Of a stretch of 64,000 nt of DNA, positions 34,361 through 42,723 are shown piece after piece (position 1 is the first letter of the stretch; every line of letters begins with the position of its first letter). A program made the position numbers and the translations under genes. Location: NCBI GenBank assembly GCA_964535315.1, contig CAZHTS010000017.1:5458-69457 (forward strand), read 5' to 3'. This stretch comes from CAZHTS01 sp964535315. Its GTDB lineage: Bacteria; Chloroflexota; Anaerolineae; Anaerolineales; Anaerolineaceae. A model generated the notes under the pieces. The model saw nothing but the letters and a program-made list of their open reading frames with translations, searched no databases and was not told the DNA's origin.

Positions 34361-35230
34361 ATGAACCTGACTCTGGCCCTGGCCCAAATCAATACCGTCC
34401 TCGGCGGCGTGGAACGCAACCTGGAAAAGCACCTGGCGCTGATCCACGAAGCGCACCAGCGCGGCGCCGATTTACTCGTCTTTCCCGAATTATCGTTGAC
34501 CGGCTACGTTCTGCAAGACCTGGCGCCCACCGTCGCTCACCGGCCCACCGCCACCGACCCGATCTTCCGCCCGCTGCTGGAAGCCAGCCAGAAACTGGAC
34601 GTGGTGGTCGGCTTTGTGGAAGAAGACGTGCGCAACCGCTTTTTCATCTCATCCGCCTATCTATCTCAGGGGCAGGTCGCCCATGTACACCGCAAGGTCT
34701 ACCTGCCCACCTACGGCCTGTTCGACGAAGGCCGCTTCTTCGCCCTGGGCGATGCGATCCAGGCCTTCGATACCCGTTTTGGCCGGGTGGGCATGCTCAT
34801 CTGCGAAGATTTCTGGCACGCCTCGCCGCCCTACCTGCTGTGGCTGGACGGCGCCGACCTGTTCCTGTTCATGTCCGCCTCGCCCGGCCGCGGCCTGAGC
34901 GCCGAAGCGCAGCTCGACTCGGCCCGCTGGGTGGATCACATCAACCGCGCCTACGCCAGCCTGTTCACCGCCTACGTGGCCCATACCAATCGCGTCGGCT
35001 TTGAAGATGGCTTGAACTTCTGGGGCGGGGCGGCAGTCTACGACCCCAACGGCGAAGTGCTCGCCCACGGCCCCTATCACCAGGAGGCCCTCACCCTGAC
35101 CAGCATCGACCTCGACCAGTTGCACCGCACCCGCGCCCGCCTGCCGCTGCTGCGCGACGAGCGCACCGCCCTGGTACAGCGCGAACTTTCCCGCATCTTA
35201 AACCGCCCGGCCAACAACAGCGGGCGTTAA
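34361..35230 (+). CDS. Nitrilase-family glutaminase subunit, probably of NAD synthetase
   Basis: A 289-residue carbon-nitrogen hydrolase with the triad Glu43 (VFPELSLTGY), Lys112 (HRKVYLPTYGLFDEGRF) and Cys148 (MLICEDFWH). The R-K-x-x-L-P-x-Y-G-x-F-D-E-x-R-F block is the form seen in the glutaminase domain of glutamine-dependent NAD synthetases, where ammonia from glutamine is passed to the synthetase. Here that domain is a separate protein, followed 9 bp later by nadE. An open frame runs upstream through the Lgt-like gene, but it is a shadow; the ATG at 34361 aligns with the family start. Together with nadE it equals one usual fused enzyme in length. Confidence 0.88.
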   Translation: MNLTLALAQINTVLGGVERNLEKHLALIHEAHQRGADLLVFPELSLTGYVLQDLAPTVAHRPTATDPIFRPLLEASQKLDVVVGFVEEDVRNRFFISSAYLSQGQVAHVHRKVYLPTYGLFDEGRFFALGDAIQAFDTRFGRVGMLICEDFWHASPPYLLWLDGADLFLFMSASPGRGLSAEAQLDSARWVDHINRAYASLFTAYVAHTNRVGFEDGLNFWGGAAVYDPNGEVLAHGPYHQEALTLTSIDLDQLHRTRARLPLLRDERTALVQRELSRILNRPANNSGR

Positions 35231-35239
35231 AGGAGAACG

Positions 35240-36064
35240 ATGAGCATCGATCTGAACATCAATACCGCTCTGGCCCGCCAGATTCTGGCCGATTTTCTGC
35301 GCAGCGAGATCACCCGCATGAACTTCTCGCGCGCCGTCATCGGCCTCTCGGGTGGGATCGACTCGGCCCTGTCCTGTTTCCTGGCGGCCGAAGCGCTTGG
35401 CCCGCAAAACGTGCTCGCCGTGCGCATGCCCTACCGCACCTCGTCGGCCGACTCGCTGGAAGACGCCCAGCGCGTCATCGACGCCACCGGCGTCCAGGCG
35501 CTCACCCTGCCGATCAGCGACATGGCCGATGCGCTCATTCATCAGTACCCCGACATGAACGCCATGCGCCGCGGCAACATCATGGCCCGCTGCCGTATGA
35601 TCGTCCTCTACGATCAGTCCGCCAGCTTTAACGGGCTGGTGGTCGGCACCGGCAACAAGACCGAAATCCTGCTCGGCTACAGCACCCTGTACGGCGACTC
35701 GGCCTGCGCCCTCAACCCGCTCGGCGATCTGTACAAGACCCAGGTGCGCCAGCTTTCGCAGGCGTTGGGTGTGCCGCAAAGCATCCTCGACAAGGCCCCT
35801 TCGGCCGACCTGTGGAGCGGGCAAACCGACGAAGGCGAGTTGGGCTACACTTACGCCGAGGTCGACCGCCTGCTGTACCTGCTGGTCGACCAGCGCTACA
35901 CCCCCGCCGAGTGTGTGCGCGCCGGCTTTGGCGAGCCTTTTGTGCGCTCGGTGGTCGAGCGCATCCGCCGCAACCAGTTCAAGCGCGTCCTGCCGCCCAT
36001 CGCCAAGTTGAGCAACCGTACCATCGGCTACGACTTCCTCTACCTGCGCGATTGGGGCACCTGA
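35240..36064 (+). CDS. nadE: NAD(+) synthetase, ammonia-utilising catalytic subunit
   Basis: A 274-residue NadE. It forms NAD from nicotinic acid adenine dinucleotide, ATP and ammonia in the cytoplasm. The ATP PP-loop SGGIDSALS starts at residue 37. GTGNKTEILLGY and KAPSADLWSGQTDEGELG are the substrate-binding motifs, and the length fits the single-domain form. AGGAG sits 5 nt before the ATG. The upstream nitrilase gene probably supplies ammonia from glutamine. The stop codon overlaps the ATG of the MFS gene (TGATG), so all three appear to be one operon. Confidence 0.95.
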   Translation: MSIDLNINTALARQILADFLRSEITRMNFSRAVIGLSGGIDSALSCFLAAEALGPQNVLAVRMPYRTSSADSLEDAQRVIDATGVQALTLPISDMADALIHQYPDMNAMRRGNIMARCRMIVLYDQSASFNGLVVGTGNKTEILLGYSTLYGDSACALNPLGDLYKTQVRQLSQALGVPQSILDKAPSADLWSGQTDEGELGYTYAEVDRLLYLLVDQRYTPAECVRAGFGEPFVRSVVERIRRNQFKRVLPPIAKLSNRTIGYDFLYLRDWGT

Positions 36065-37326
36065 TGAACCTGCAACTGCCCCCGGCTCTGCACCACCGCC
36101 GTTTTAGGCTGTTGTGGGCCGGGTTGCTGATCTCGGTTGCCGGCTCGCAGATGCAACTGTGGGCGCTGTTCTGGCACATCCGCACCCTGAGCAACGAGCC
36201 CATCGCCGTCAGCGGCATCGGTGTGGCCCGTTTCATCCCGGTGTTGCTCTTCTCGCTGCTCGCCGGCTGGGTCGCCGACCGCCTGAACCGGCGCCGGATC
36301 ATGTTCCTCACCCAGTCGGCGATGACGGCGGTGGCCATCCTGCTCGGTCTGCTGACCCTCTCCGGGCAGATCACCGTCTGGCACATCTATGCTCTGACCG
36401 GTCTGCAGGCCGTCGCCGTGGCTTTCGACCTGCCCGCCCGTCAGGCGCTGATCCCCAACCTGATCGACAACAAGGAACACCTGCCCAGCGCCTTCAGCAT
36501 GAACTCAATCGCCTTCAACACCGGCGCCATCCTCGGCCCGGGGCTGAGCGGCATCGTCATCAGCCAGATGGGCCAACCGGCGGTTTATTTCCTCAATGCC
36601 GTATCGTTCCTGGCCGTGCTGCTGGCGCTGGTGTGGATGGGCCCGGTGCCGCAGCAGACGCTCACCCCGCAGACGGGCAAAGAGCGTCTCAACCCGGCCG
36701 ACCTGATCGAAGGCGTGCGTTTTATCCTCAGCAAGCCGATCATTCTGTCCAGCATGCTGCTGGACTTCTGGGCCACCTTCTTCTCCTCGGCCAACACGCT
36801 GCTGCCCTATTTCGCCCGCGATGTACTGCACGTAGACGTGGTGCAATACGGTTTCCTCTCGGCGGCGCAGTCCATCGGCGCCGTGCTCACCGCCGGGGTG
36901 ATGGCCTTTCTGACCTCCATCCGCCGCCAGGGCGCTCTGCTGTTGGGGGCGGTGGTGATCTTTGGCCTGGCGACTATCCTGTTTGGCCTGTCGAGCTCGT
37001 TCATCCTGACCATGCTGGCGCTCATCCTGGTGGGGGCAGGCGACGCGGTCAGCACCGTGCTGCGCAACACGCTGCGCCAGTTACAAACCCCCGACCACAT
37101 CCGCGGGCGCATGATCAGCGTCAGCCAGATTTTCTTCAGCGGCGGGCCGCAATTGGGTGAAATCGAGGCCGGGTTGGTGGCGCAGGCGTTTGGCATCCAG
37201 GCCGCCATCATCAGCGGCGGGCTGGGGTGTATTCTGGCCGTCGGCTGGGTGGGGTGGCGCTGGCCCGAGCTGGCCCGTTACAACGGCGACGAGCCCATTC
37301 AGGCCGGGTCGCCGGCCGCCTCTTGA
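36064..37326 (+). CDS. MFS transporter, EntS-like (MFS_3) exporter family
   Basis: 420 residues, about 11-12 membrane segments. The N-terminus FRLLWAGLLISVAGSQMQLWA, the loop-2-3 motif GWVADRLNRRRIM, and the late DAVSTVLRNTLRQLQTPDHIRGRMISV are characteristic of the MFS_3 branch, which includes EntS-type siderophore and drug exporters. It is a proton-driven exporter by family; the substrate is not predictable. The ATG overlaps the nadE stop, giving translational coupling, but a functional link with NAD synthesis is not obvious. Its last 28 bp overlap the convergent hybrid kinase. Confidence 0.88.
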   Translation: MNLQLPPALHHRRFRLLWAGLLISVAGSQMQLWALFWHIRTLSNEPIAVSGIGVARFIPVLLFSLLAGWVADRLNRRRIMFLTQSAMTAVAILLGLLTLSGQITVWHIYALTGLQAVAVAFDLPARQALIPNLIDNKEHLPSAFSMNSIAFNTGAILGPGLSGIVISQMGQPAVYFLNAVSFLAVLLALVWMGPVPQQTLTPQTGKERLNPADLIEGVRFILSKPIILSSMLLDFWATFFSSANTLLPYFARDVLHVDVVQYGFLSAAQSIGAVLTAGVMAFLTSIRRQGALLLGAVVIFGLATILFGLSSSFILTMLALILVGAGDAVSTVLRNTLRQLQTPDHIRGRMISVSQIFFSGGPQLGEIEAGLVAQAFGIQAAIISGGLGCILAVGWVGWRWPELARYNGDEPIQAGSPAAS

Positions 37327-40300
37327 GGCAAACCATCCTGGGCGGCCAGTTCCTGGCGAATTTCCATCAGCGCCTGGCGGGTCTGGGCGTAGACTGCGGC
37401 CACCTCGTGAATGCTGCGCCGGTAGCCGCGTACGTCCATCGTCACGCCGCGTTCCAGGTCCTGCTGTAAACGCTGATCCAGGTGGGCGCACAGTTCCGAC
37501 AGACGGCAGGCGCCCAGGCTGGCAGCCGCCGACTTGATCGTGTGGGCCGCGTGCTGCAAGGCGACATAGTCAAACGGCTCCAACGATTGGTGCATATTCT
37601 GAACCAATCCCGGAACGGACTCCAACAGGGTATCGATCAGTTCAACCAGCGCCGGCCGGGCGTTGACGCCCATATATTCGATCAGGCCGTTCAGAACCTG
37701 ACGATCAACCCACATCTCTTCTTCCACGAGCGCCGCATGGGTCTCCGGCGCCTTCATCACCGCCGGCGCTCCGCTCTGCCGGCGGGCCGTGTAGGCGCGC
37801 TCCAGCGCCCGCTCCAGTTCGCGAATCTGCACCGGCTTGCTGACGTAATCGTCCATCCCGGCCTGCAAACAACGTTCACGGTCGCCCGACATGGCGCTGG
37901 CGGTCATGGCGATGATATAGGGCCGGGGCGTGCCGGCCAGCACCTGGCGGCGCATGATGCGCCGGGCTGTTTCCAGCCCATCCAGTTCGGGCATCTGCAC
38001 ATCCATAAATAACACGTCGTAGGGGCGAGTTTGCAACGCCTGCAGCACCTCGCGCCCGTTGGAGACCACGTCGCATTGCAGCCCCAGGCGGCGCAACTGC
38101 AACTGCACCACCTTTTGATTGGTTGGATTGTCTTCTGCCAGCAAGATGGTCAGCCCGGAAAGATGGCCGGGCTGCTCCGCAGGGGCGGCCAACGGCAGAC
38201 GTTCGGCCTGCCCCAACGCCCAGGCCACCGCCTGAGTGAAACGAGCAGAACGCACCGGTTTAAACAGGCGATCCATGAAGCGCCCGGCCGGAAGAGGGTT
38301 GAGATGTTTATTGGGATAGGCCAACAGGATTAACGGCAGGCTGGCGCCCTGCGGAAGATCGCGCAACATTTCGACCAGATGGGCGCTATCCATCCCCGGC
38401 AGGTGCTCATCGACCAGCAGCAAATCGAACTTCTGCCCCTGGCGCAGCAACGCCAGCGCCGTCTCGGTTGAGGGCGCAACCTGCGGTTGGAGCCCAATGC
38501 CGCGGGCAAAACAGGCCAACATTTCTCCGACGTGCAGGTTGTCGTCCACCAGTAACGCCCGGCGCCCTTCAAAACGCACCGGCGCTGCGCCGTTCGTTTC
38601 GGGGATAGCCTGGACGTGAACGGTAAAATGGAAGGTAGCCCCCTGGCCCGGCACCCCCAGGCTCTCAACCAGCAGCGTTCCGCCCATCAATTCCACCAGG
38701 CGCTTACTGATGGCCAGCCCCAGCCCGCTGCCGCCGTACTTACGCGTGGTCGACGAATCCAGCTGGCTGAAAGACTTGAACAGGCGGTCGATCTTGCCGG
38801 GGGGGATGCCGACCCCGGTGTCTCGCACTGCAAAATGCAGCATGAGATCTTCACCCTGACGCGAACGCTGCTCGACGTTGAGCACCACCTCGCCCTGAGC
38901 GGTGAATTTAATGGCATTGTTGAGCAGGTTGACCAATACCTGGCGCAAACGCAGTACGTCACCGCCCACCTGGCGCGGCAGACCGGGCGCCAGCGCCAAC
39001 GAGAGATCCAGCCCCTTTTCCGCCGCCGGCAGCGCCAGCAATTCCAGGCTGTCTTCCAGACATTCGAGCAGGTCGAAGGGCTGCTGTTCCAGTTCCAGGT
39101 TGCCCGATTCGATACGCGAATAATCGAGAATATCGTTGATGATGAGCAAAAGCGTCTCGCCCGAAGATCGGATCGTTTCCACCCAGTTGAGTTGTTCGGA
39201 CGTCAGCTGCGTATCGAGCAGCAGCGCCGTCAGGCCGATGACGGCGTTCATCGGCGTGCGAATCTCATGGCTCATGTTGGCCAGGAATTCCGACTTGGCC
39301 CGGTTGGCCGATTGGGCCTCGACCATCAGCGAATTGGCCCGCTCGATACTGGCTTGAAGCTGGCGATTGGCTTCTTCGGCCTCTTCTTTGGCCTGGCGCA
39401 GCGCCTCTTCGCTCCACCTGCGCTCGGTCACATCATGCAGCACCACGCTGAAACCGCTGGCGCGCTCACCCTGCCCGGCCAACGGGGTAATGGACAGTTC
39501 ATAAAAGCGGTTCGTCGTCCCCACCAGATGAGAAATCTCCGTCGTCTGCGGCTGTGTGGTTTGCAGCGCGGCCAGCAATTCGGGCCAGTCGACCAGCGCC
39601 TGGGCGGCGACCTGGCCCACCGGTGAAGACTGCCAGCCCAACATGCGCTGCGCCGCCGGGTTGCTGTCCACCACCCGGCTCTGAGCATCCAACACCAACA
39701 TCCCATCGCGCATCCCGTCTACCACCCGGTCACGCGCCACGGGGATCAGATCGAGCAGACGGTAACGAAACACCGCCCAGTAAACCAACAGACCGCTCAA
39801 CATGAACGCAATCGGGGTCAGATCCAGCCCCGAGGTGACGTCGGTGTTAAAGGTGTAGACGATATTGACCAGCCAGGGCACCCCCGAAGCCAGCAGTAAG
39901 ACGCGCGTTTGCACTGAATAGAGGTGGGGGAAACGAATGACCGCCCGCGCCAGCAAGACCACACAGATGGTCAGCATGACGTAGTTGAACAGGGTTTCAA
40001 ACCAGAACCAGGGGCCGTGCTCGTACACACCTGAAATGCCGGCCCAACGCGTCTCGACCAGTTCGATTTTGGGCCACAGGATGCCATGCAGCGGGTTGGT
40101 GGCGGCGACGGTGATGGAGCAAATGGGAATGACCCACAACAGGATCATCTGCCAGCGTTGCAGACGGCGGTGCGGCATGGTGAACTGCCAGGCAAACAGA
40201 AAGAACAACACCGGGAGACTTTCGGCGCCGAAATAGATCAACGCCGACCAGAACTGCTTGACCGGCAGAGTGGTGGCCATGCCCTCAAAGGCGGCGGTCA

Positions 40301-40445
40301 ACGACCATTCGGCCACCGCGGCCATGAGCAACACAAAGGGCACCATCCCCCCGGCCGTCGATCGCCGGCGCCAGACATACGCCGCCACTGTGGCCGAAAT
40401 CAGCGCAGAGATAATCATAGAAAGTGAATAAAACGTCATTTGCAT
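37299..40445 (-). CDS. Membrane hybrid histidine kinase: 7TM-PAS-HisKA-HATPase-REC-REC-Hpt
   Basis: 1048 residues. About seven N-terminal membrane helices (1-225, HisKA_7TM type) precede a PAS domain (about 235-345), a short coiled coil, HisKA with FLANMSHEIRTPMNAVIG, and HATPase (DTGVGIPPGK, GGSGLGLAIS). Two receiver domains follow: the first reads ALLVDDN and LLLVDEHLPGMD, the second ILLAEDNPTNQKVV and VLFMDVQMPELDGLE. A C-terminal Hpt domain carries the phosphohistidine in HAAHTIKSAAASLGA. The full phosphorelay is thus in one chain and lacks only an output regulator. A -10-like TATAAT (40486-40491) lies upstream. The start at 40445 could instead be the ATG two codons later. It overlaps the convergent MFS gene by 28 bp. 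Confidence 0.92.
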   Translation of the reverse strand: MQMTFYSLSMIISALISATVAAYVWRRRSTAGGMVPFVLLMAAVAEWSLTAAFEGMATTLPVKQFWSALIYFGAESLPVLFFLFAWQFTMPHRRLQRWQMILLWVIPICSITVAATNPLHGILWPKIELVETRWAGISGVYEHGPWFWFETLFNYVMLTICVVLLARAVIRFPHLYSVQTRVLLLASGVPWLVNIVYTFNTDVTSGLDLTPIAFMLSGLLVYWAVFRYRLLDLIPVARDRVVDGMRDGMLVLDAQSRVVDSNPAAQRMLGWQSSPVGQVAAQALVDWPELLAALQTTQPQTTEISHLVGTTNRFYELSITPLAGQGERASGFSVVLHDVTERRWSEEALRQAKEEAEEANRQLQASIERANSLMVEAQSANRAKSEFLANMSHEIRTPMNAVIGLTALLLDTQLTSEQLNWVETIRSSGETLLLIINDILDYSRIESGNLELEQQPFDLLECLEDSLELLALPAAEKGLDLSLALAPGLPRQVGGDVLRLRQVLVNLLNNAIKFTAQGEVVLNVEQRSRQGEDLMLHFAVRDTGVGIPPGKIDRLFKSFSQLDSSTTRKYGGSGLGLAISKRLVELMGGTLLVESLGVPGQGATFHFTVHVQAIPETNGAAPVRFEGRRALLVDDNLHVGEMLACFARGIGLQPQVAPSTETALALLRQGQKFDLLLVDEHLPGMDSAHLVEMLRDLPQGASLPLILLAYPNKHLNPLPAGRFMDRLFKPVRSARFTQAVAWALGQAERLPLAAPAEQPGHLSGLTILLAEDNPTNQKVVQLQLRRLGLQCDVVSNGREVLQALQTRPYDVLFMDVQMPELDGLETARRIMRRQVLAGTPRPYIIAMTASAMSGDRERCLQAGMDDYVSKPVQIRELERALERAYTARRQSGAPAVMKAPETHAALVEEEMWVDRQVLNGLIEYMGVNARPALVELIDTLLESVPGLVQNMHQSLEPFDYVALQHAAHTIKSAAASLGACRLSELCAHLDQRLQQDLERGVTMDVRGYRRSIHEVAAVYAQTRQALMEIRQELAAQDGLPQEAAGDPA

Positions 40446-40485
40446 GGTAATGGCCTGTTAGCGGTTGTGTCGACCCTATTGGTTA

Positions 40486-40491
40486 ATTATA
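40486..40491 (-). promoter_or_regulatory. -10 box of the hybrid kinase
   Basis: Minus-strand TATAAT about 40 nt before the start codon; no good -35. Confidence 0.45.
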
Positions 40492-40619
40492 TGCTATCCG
40501 GGCGCGAAACAGGAATGAAAATCGCGTCCATTTTTGTCCCGGCTGTAACGATCCCGCCCTTTGAGAAGACAGCTTCCAGGTTGAAGTGAGACACCGCCCT
40601 CGCCTTCTGGCAGAACGTC

Positions 40620-40647
40620 TTGACAGGTGGCCTGAAAGCACTATAAT
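40620..40647 (+). promoter_or_regulatory. Consensus promoter of the FMN reductase gene
   Basis: TTGACA (40620-40625), 16 bp, TATAAT (40642-40647): a perfect match to the housekeeping sigma consensus at both boxes. Confidence 0.85.
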
Positions 40648-40660
40648 TGAACATGTTCAA
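40647..40660. promoter_or_regulatory. Perfect palindromic operator over the transcription start
   Basis: TTGAACATGTTCAA, a 14-bp perfect palindrome that abuts the -10 box and covers the predicted start at about 40654: a classic repressor position. The strong promoter suggests the gene is held off until a ligand or oxidant releases the repressor. The repressor is not in the window. Confidence 0.65.
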
Positions 40661-40681
40661 ATCTTGTTCAGGAGAATTCTT

Positions 40682-41536
40682 ATGCGCATTCTGGCCATCC
40701 TTGGCAGCCCAAAAGGAAACGGAAACACGACGCACGGCGTCGAGCAAATCGCTGCCCGGCTCAAGGCCCTGGGCGGCGATATCACAGTCGATTATCTCTC
40801 GCTCAAAGAGGCGGGGCTGGAACCCTGCCGCGGCTGTTTCGCCTGTCTGGCGCACGGCGAAACATACTGTCCGCTGCGCGACAGCCGGGCGCAGATCGAA
40901 GCGCGCATGCAGCAGGCCGACGGCGTCATCTTCGCCAGCCCCACCTATGTTTACAACGTCTCGTGGCTGATGAAAAACTTCATCGACCGCTTTGCCTACG
41001 TCTGCCACCGGCCGCGCTTTCACGGCAAGCCCGCACTGGTGCTGACCACCACCGGAGCGGTCGGGGCAGGTGTCTCCGCCCTGTGGCTGGCGTTTGCCGC
41101 TCAGACGTGGGGTTTTACCATCAGCGACCGGGTGGGGCTGCAATGCCCACCGGTGAAACTGCCCGCCGCCGAGACACAACGCCTCGAGGAGCGTACCCGG
41201 CAGCAGCTCGACCGCGCCGCCGGGCGCTTTTACCGGGCGCTGGGGCGCGGCAAACAGGCCGCCCCCGGGCTGCTCAACCTGGCGCAGTTCCTTTTCCAAC
41301 GCGAGGCCTTCCGGCGCGGCGACCCACAGTCGTGCGACTACCGCTACTGGCAGGCGCAGGGTTGGCTCGACCCGCGCACGTCTTATTTTTACCCCGTGCA
41401 CCTGCCGCCCGCCAGGTTTGCCCTGGCCTGGCTGGCAGCCCGCATCCTGCTGGCTACGATCCCGAAGCCGCCTCCGGCACGTCTGCCCTCCGCATCCGCT
41501 GGCGCAGCGCCAACAGGGCAAACACCAACGCACTGA
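40682..41536 (+). CDS. NADPH-dependent FMN reductase / iron-sulfur flavoprotein-like
   Basis: A 284-residue flavodoxin-like protein. The FMN phosphate loop GSPKGNGNTTHGV lies at 9-21, the cysteine cluster CRGCFAC plus a later C (EPCRGCFACLAHGETYC) at about 49-65, and SPTYVYNVSWLMKNFIDR is the usual FMN-contacting segment. Proteins of this group are NAD(P)H:flavin or quinone reductases; some carry a cluster at the cysteine motif. The ATG at 40682 has AGGAG 7 nt upstream; the longer in-frame start lies upstream of the promoter. The last 83 bp overlap the convergent MFS gene, and the hydrophobic and Pro/Ala-rich C-terminus (after about residue 245) may be an unneeded extension. Confidence 0.85.
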   Translation: MRILAILGSPKGNGNTTHGVEQIAARLKALGGDITVDYLSLKEAGLEPCRGCFACLAHGETYCPLRDSRAQIEARMQQADGVIFASPTYVYNVSWLMKNFIDRFAYVCHRPRFHGKPALVLTTTGAVGAGVSALWLAFAAQTWGFTISDRVGLQCPPVKLPAAETQRLEERTRQQLDRAAGRFYRALGRGKQAAPGLLNLAQFLFQREAFRRGDPQSCDYRYWQAQGWLDPRTSYFYPVHLPPARFALAWLAARILLATIPKPPPARLPSASAGAAPTGQTPTH

Positions 41537-42686
41537 GCAGTCCCCAGCCCAATCCGCCATACCAGATCGCCACCGGGGCGATCTGGTCGTTTAAATAACC
41601 GCCCACCACCGGGCCAAACCCGTGGCTGACCCCCCACCCCAGGCTGTAAATACTCAGGTAGCGGGCGCGCATCTCCACCGGCGCCAGGTTGGTGGCATAG
41701 GTCGTCGAGGTGGGGGTCAGGATCAACTCCCCAATGGTCATGAAAGCCATGCTGGCGGCAAAATGCCCCAACTGACTGCCCAACGCCACACTGCCCACGC
41801 CAAAGGCGTAAAACAACGCCGCCAGGGCGCTCATCACCAACGGCGACCGGCGGTGGGTGATGCGTGTTACCAGCACCTGCAAGAACACCACCATCAGGGC
41901 GTTGACCGCCATCAGCACGCCGGTTTCGCTTTCGAGCATGCCAAAGTTGTTTTTAGCGTAGGCTGAAACCAGGACAAACATCAACGACGAGGCCATCCCG
42001 GTGCAGGTCATACCCAGGACATAGACCAGGTAAAAACGGTCGCGCAGCACCGGACCGTAGCCAGAGGTCGCCAGGTGCGCCGCCGGGCTGGCGGCGTGTT
42101 TGGGCAGGGTCTCGACCATGACCAGGGCCACCAGCAGCCCAAAAAAGATCAGGCAGGCCGCCGCACCGGCAAAAGCCACGCCGTACGAGGCCGCCGCCAC
42201 AAAACCGCCCAGCGACGGGCCAACCGCCACGCCGACATTGTTGGACATACGCAGCAATGAGTAGGCGTCCATACGGCGTTCGGATGGAATCATATCGGCC
42301 ACCATGGCGTCCGCCCCAATGCGGTACAACGGCACCACAATCCCACGCAGCCCCATTAACACCAGAAAAGCCAGGAACGTGCTTGCCACCCCCATCAGGC
42401 CGTAGACGATGCCCATGCTCACCAGGCTGACCACCATCACCCACTTGCGGCCAAAGCGGTCGGCGACCGAGCCGGCCACAAATGAGGAGGCGATCGACAT
42501 GATGGAATCGATCGTCAGCAGCGACGTCACGGCTGTCATCGAAACGTTCAGGCGTTCGCTGATATAAATGGTCAGAAACGGCCAGATCATCCCCATTCCC
42601 GCCGTGGAAATGAGCATGCCCACCAGCAGATACCAGTACTGGCGCGGATACAAACTTCGCAGTGCACGCACACGATCCCGAATCAT
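41454..42686 (-). CDS. MFS transporter (DHA1-like multidrug efflux type)
   Basis: 410 residues, 12 predicted membrane segments. Loop 2-3 carries the MFS signature GSVADRFGRKWVMV, and helix 5 has the antiporter-type GVAVGPSLGGFVAA. Helix 11 reads YSLGWGVSHGFGPVVGGYLND. Proteins of this type are drug/H+ antiporters of the MdtH/YceE kind; no specific substrate can be named. Immediately downstream of the ABC-F gene on the same strand (37-bp gap), so the two may share an mRNA. The 3' end overlaps the convergent flavoprotein gene. Confidence 0.87.
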   Translation of the reverse strand: MIRDRVRALRSLYPRQYWYLLVGMLISTAGMGMIWPFLTIYISERLNVSMTAVTSLLTIDSIMSIASSFVAGSVADRFGRKWVMVVSLVSMGIVYGLMGVASTFLAFLVLMGLRGIVVPLYRIGADAMVADMIPSERRMDAYSLLRMSNNVGVAVGPSLGGFVAAASYGVAFAGAAACLIFFGLLVALVMVETLPKHAASPAAHLATSGYGPVLRDRFYLVYVLGMTCTGMASSLMFVLVSAYAKNNFGMLESETGVLMAVNALMVVFLQVLVTRITHRRSPLVMSALAALFYAFGVGSVALGSQLGHFAASMAFMTIGELILTPTSTTYATNLAPVEMRARYLSIYSLGWGVSHGFGPVVGGYLNDQIAPVAIWYGGLGWGLLSALVFALLALRQRMRRADVPEAASGS

Positions 42687-42723
42687 ACTTTGCCCTTAAA
42701 AAGAAAAAACAGAACAGGCCGGT

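Noticed and set aside
35812..36063. N-terminal extension of the MFS gene inside nadE
   Set aside because: Arg/Pro-rich shadow of nadE; the transporter begins at the ATG overlapping the nadE stop.
38616..39626. 336-codon plus-strand frame antisense to the hybrid kinase
   Set aside because: The minus strand encodes all kinase motifs; the plus product is Gln/Arg/His-rich with no domain.
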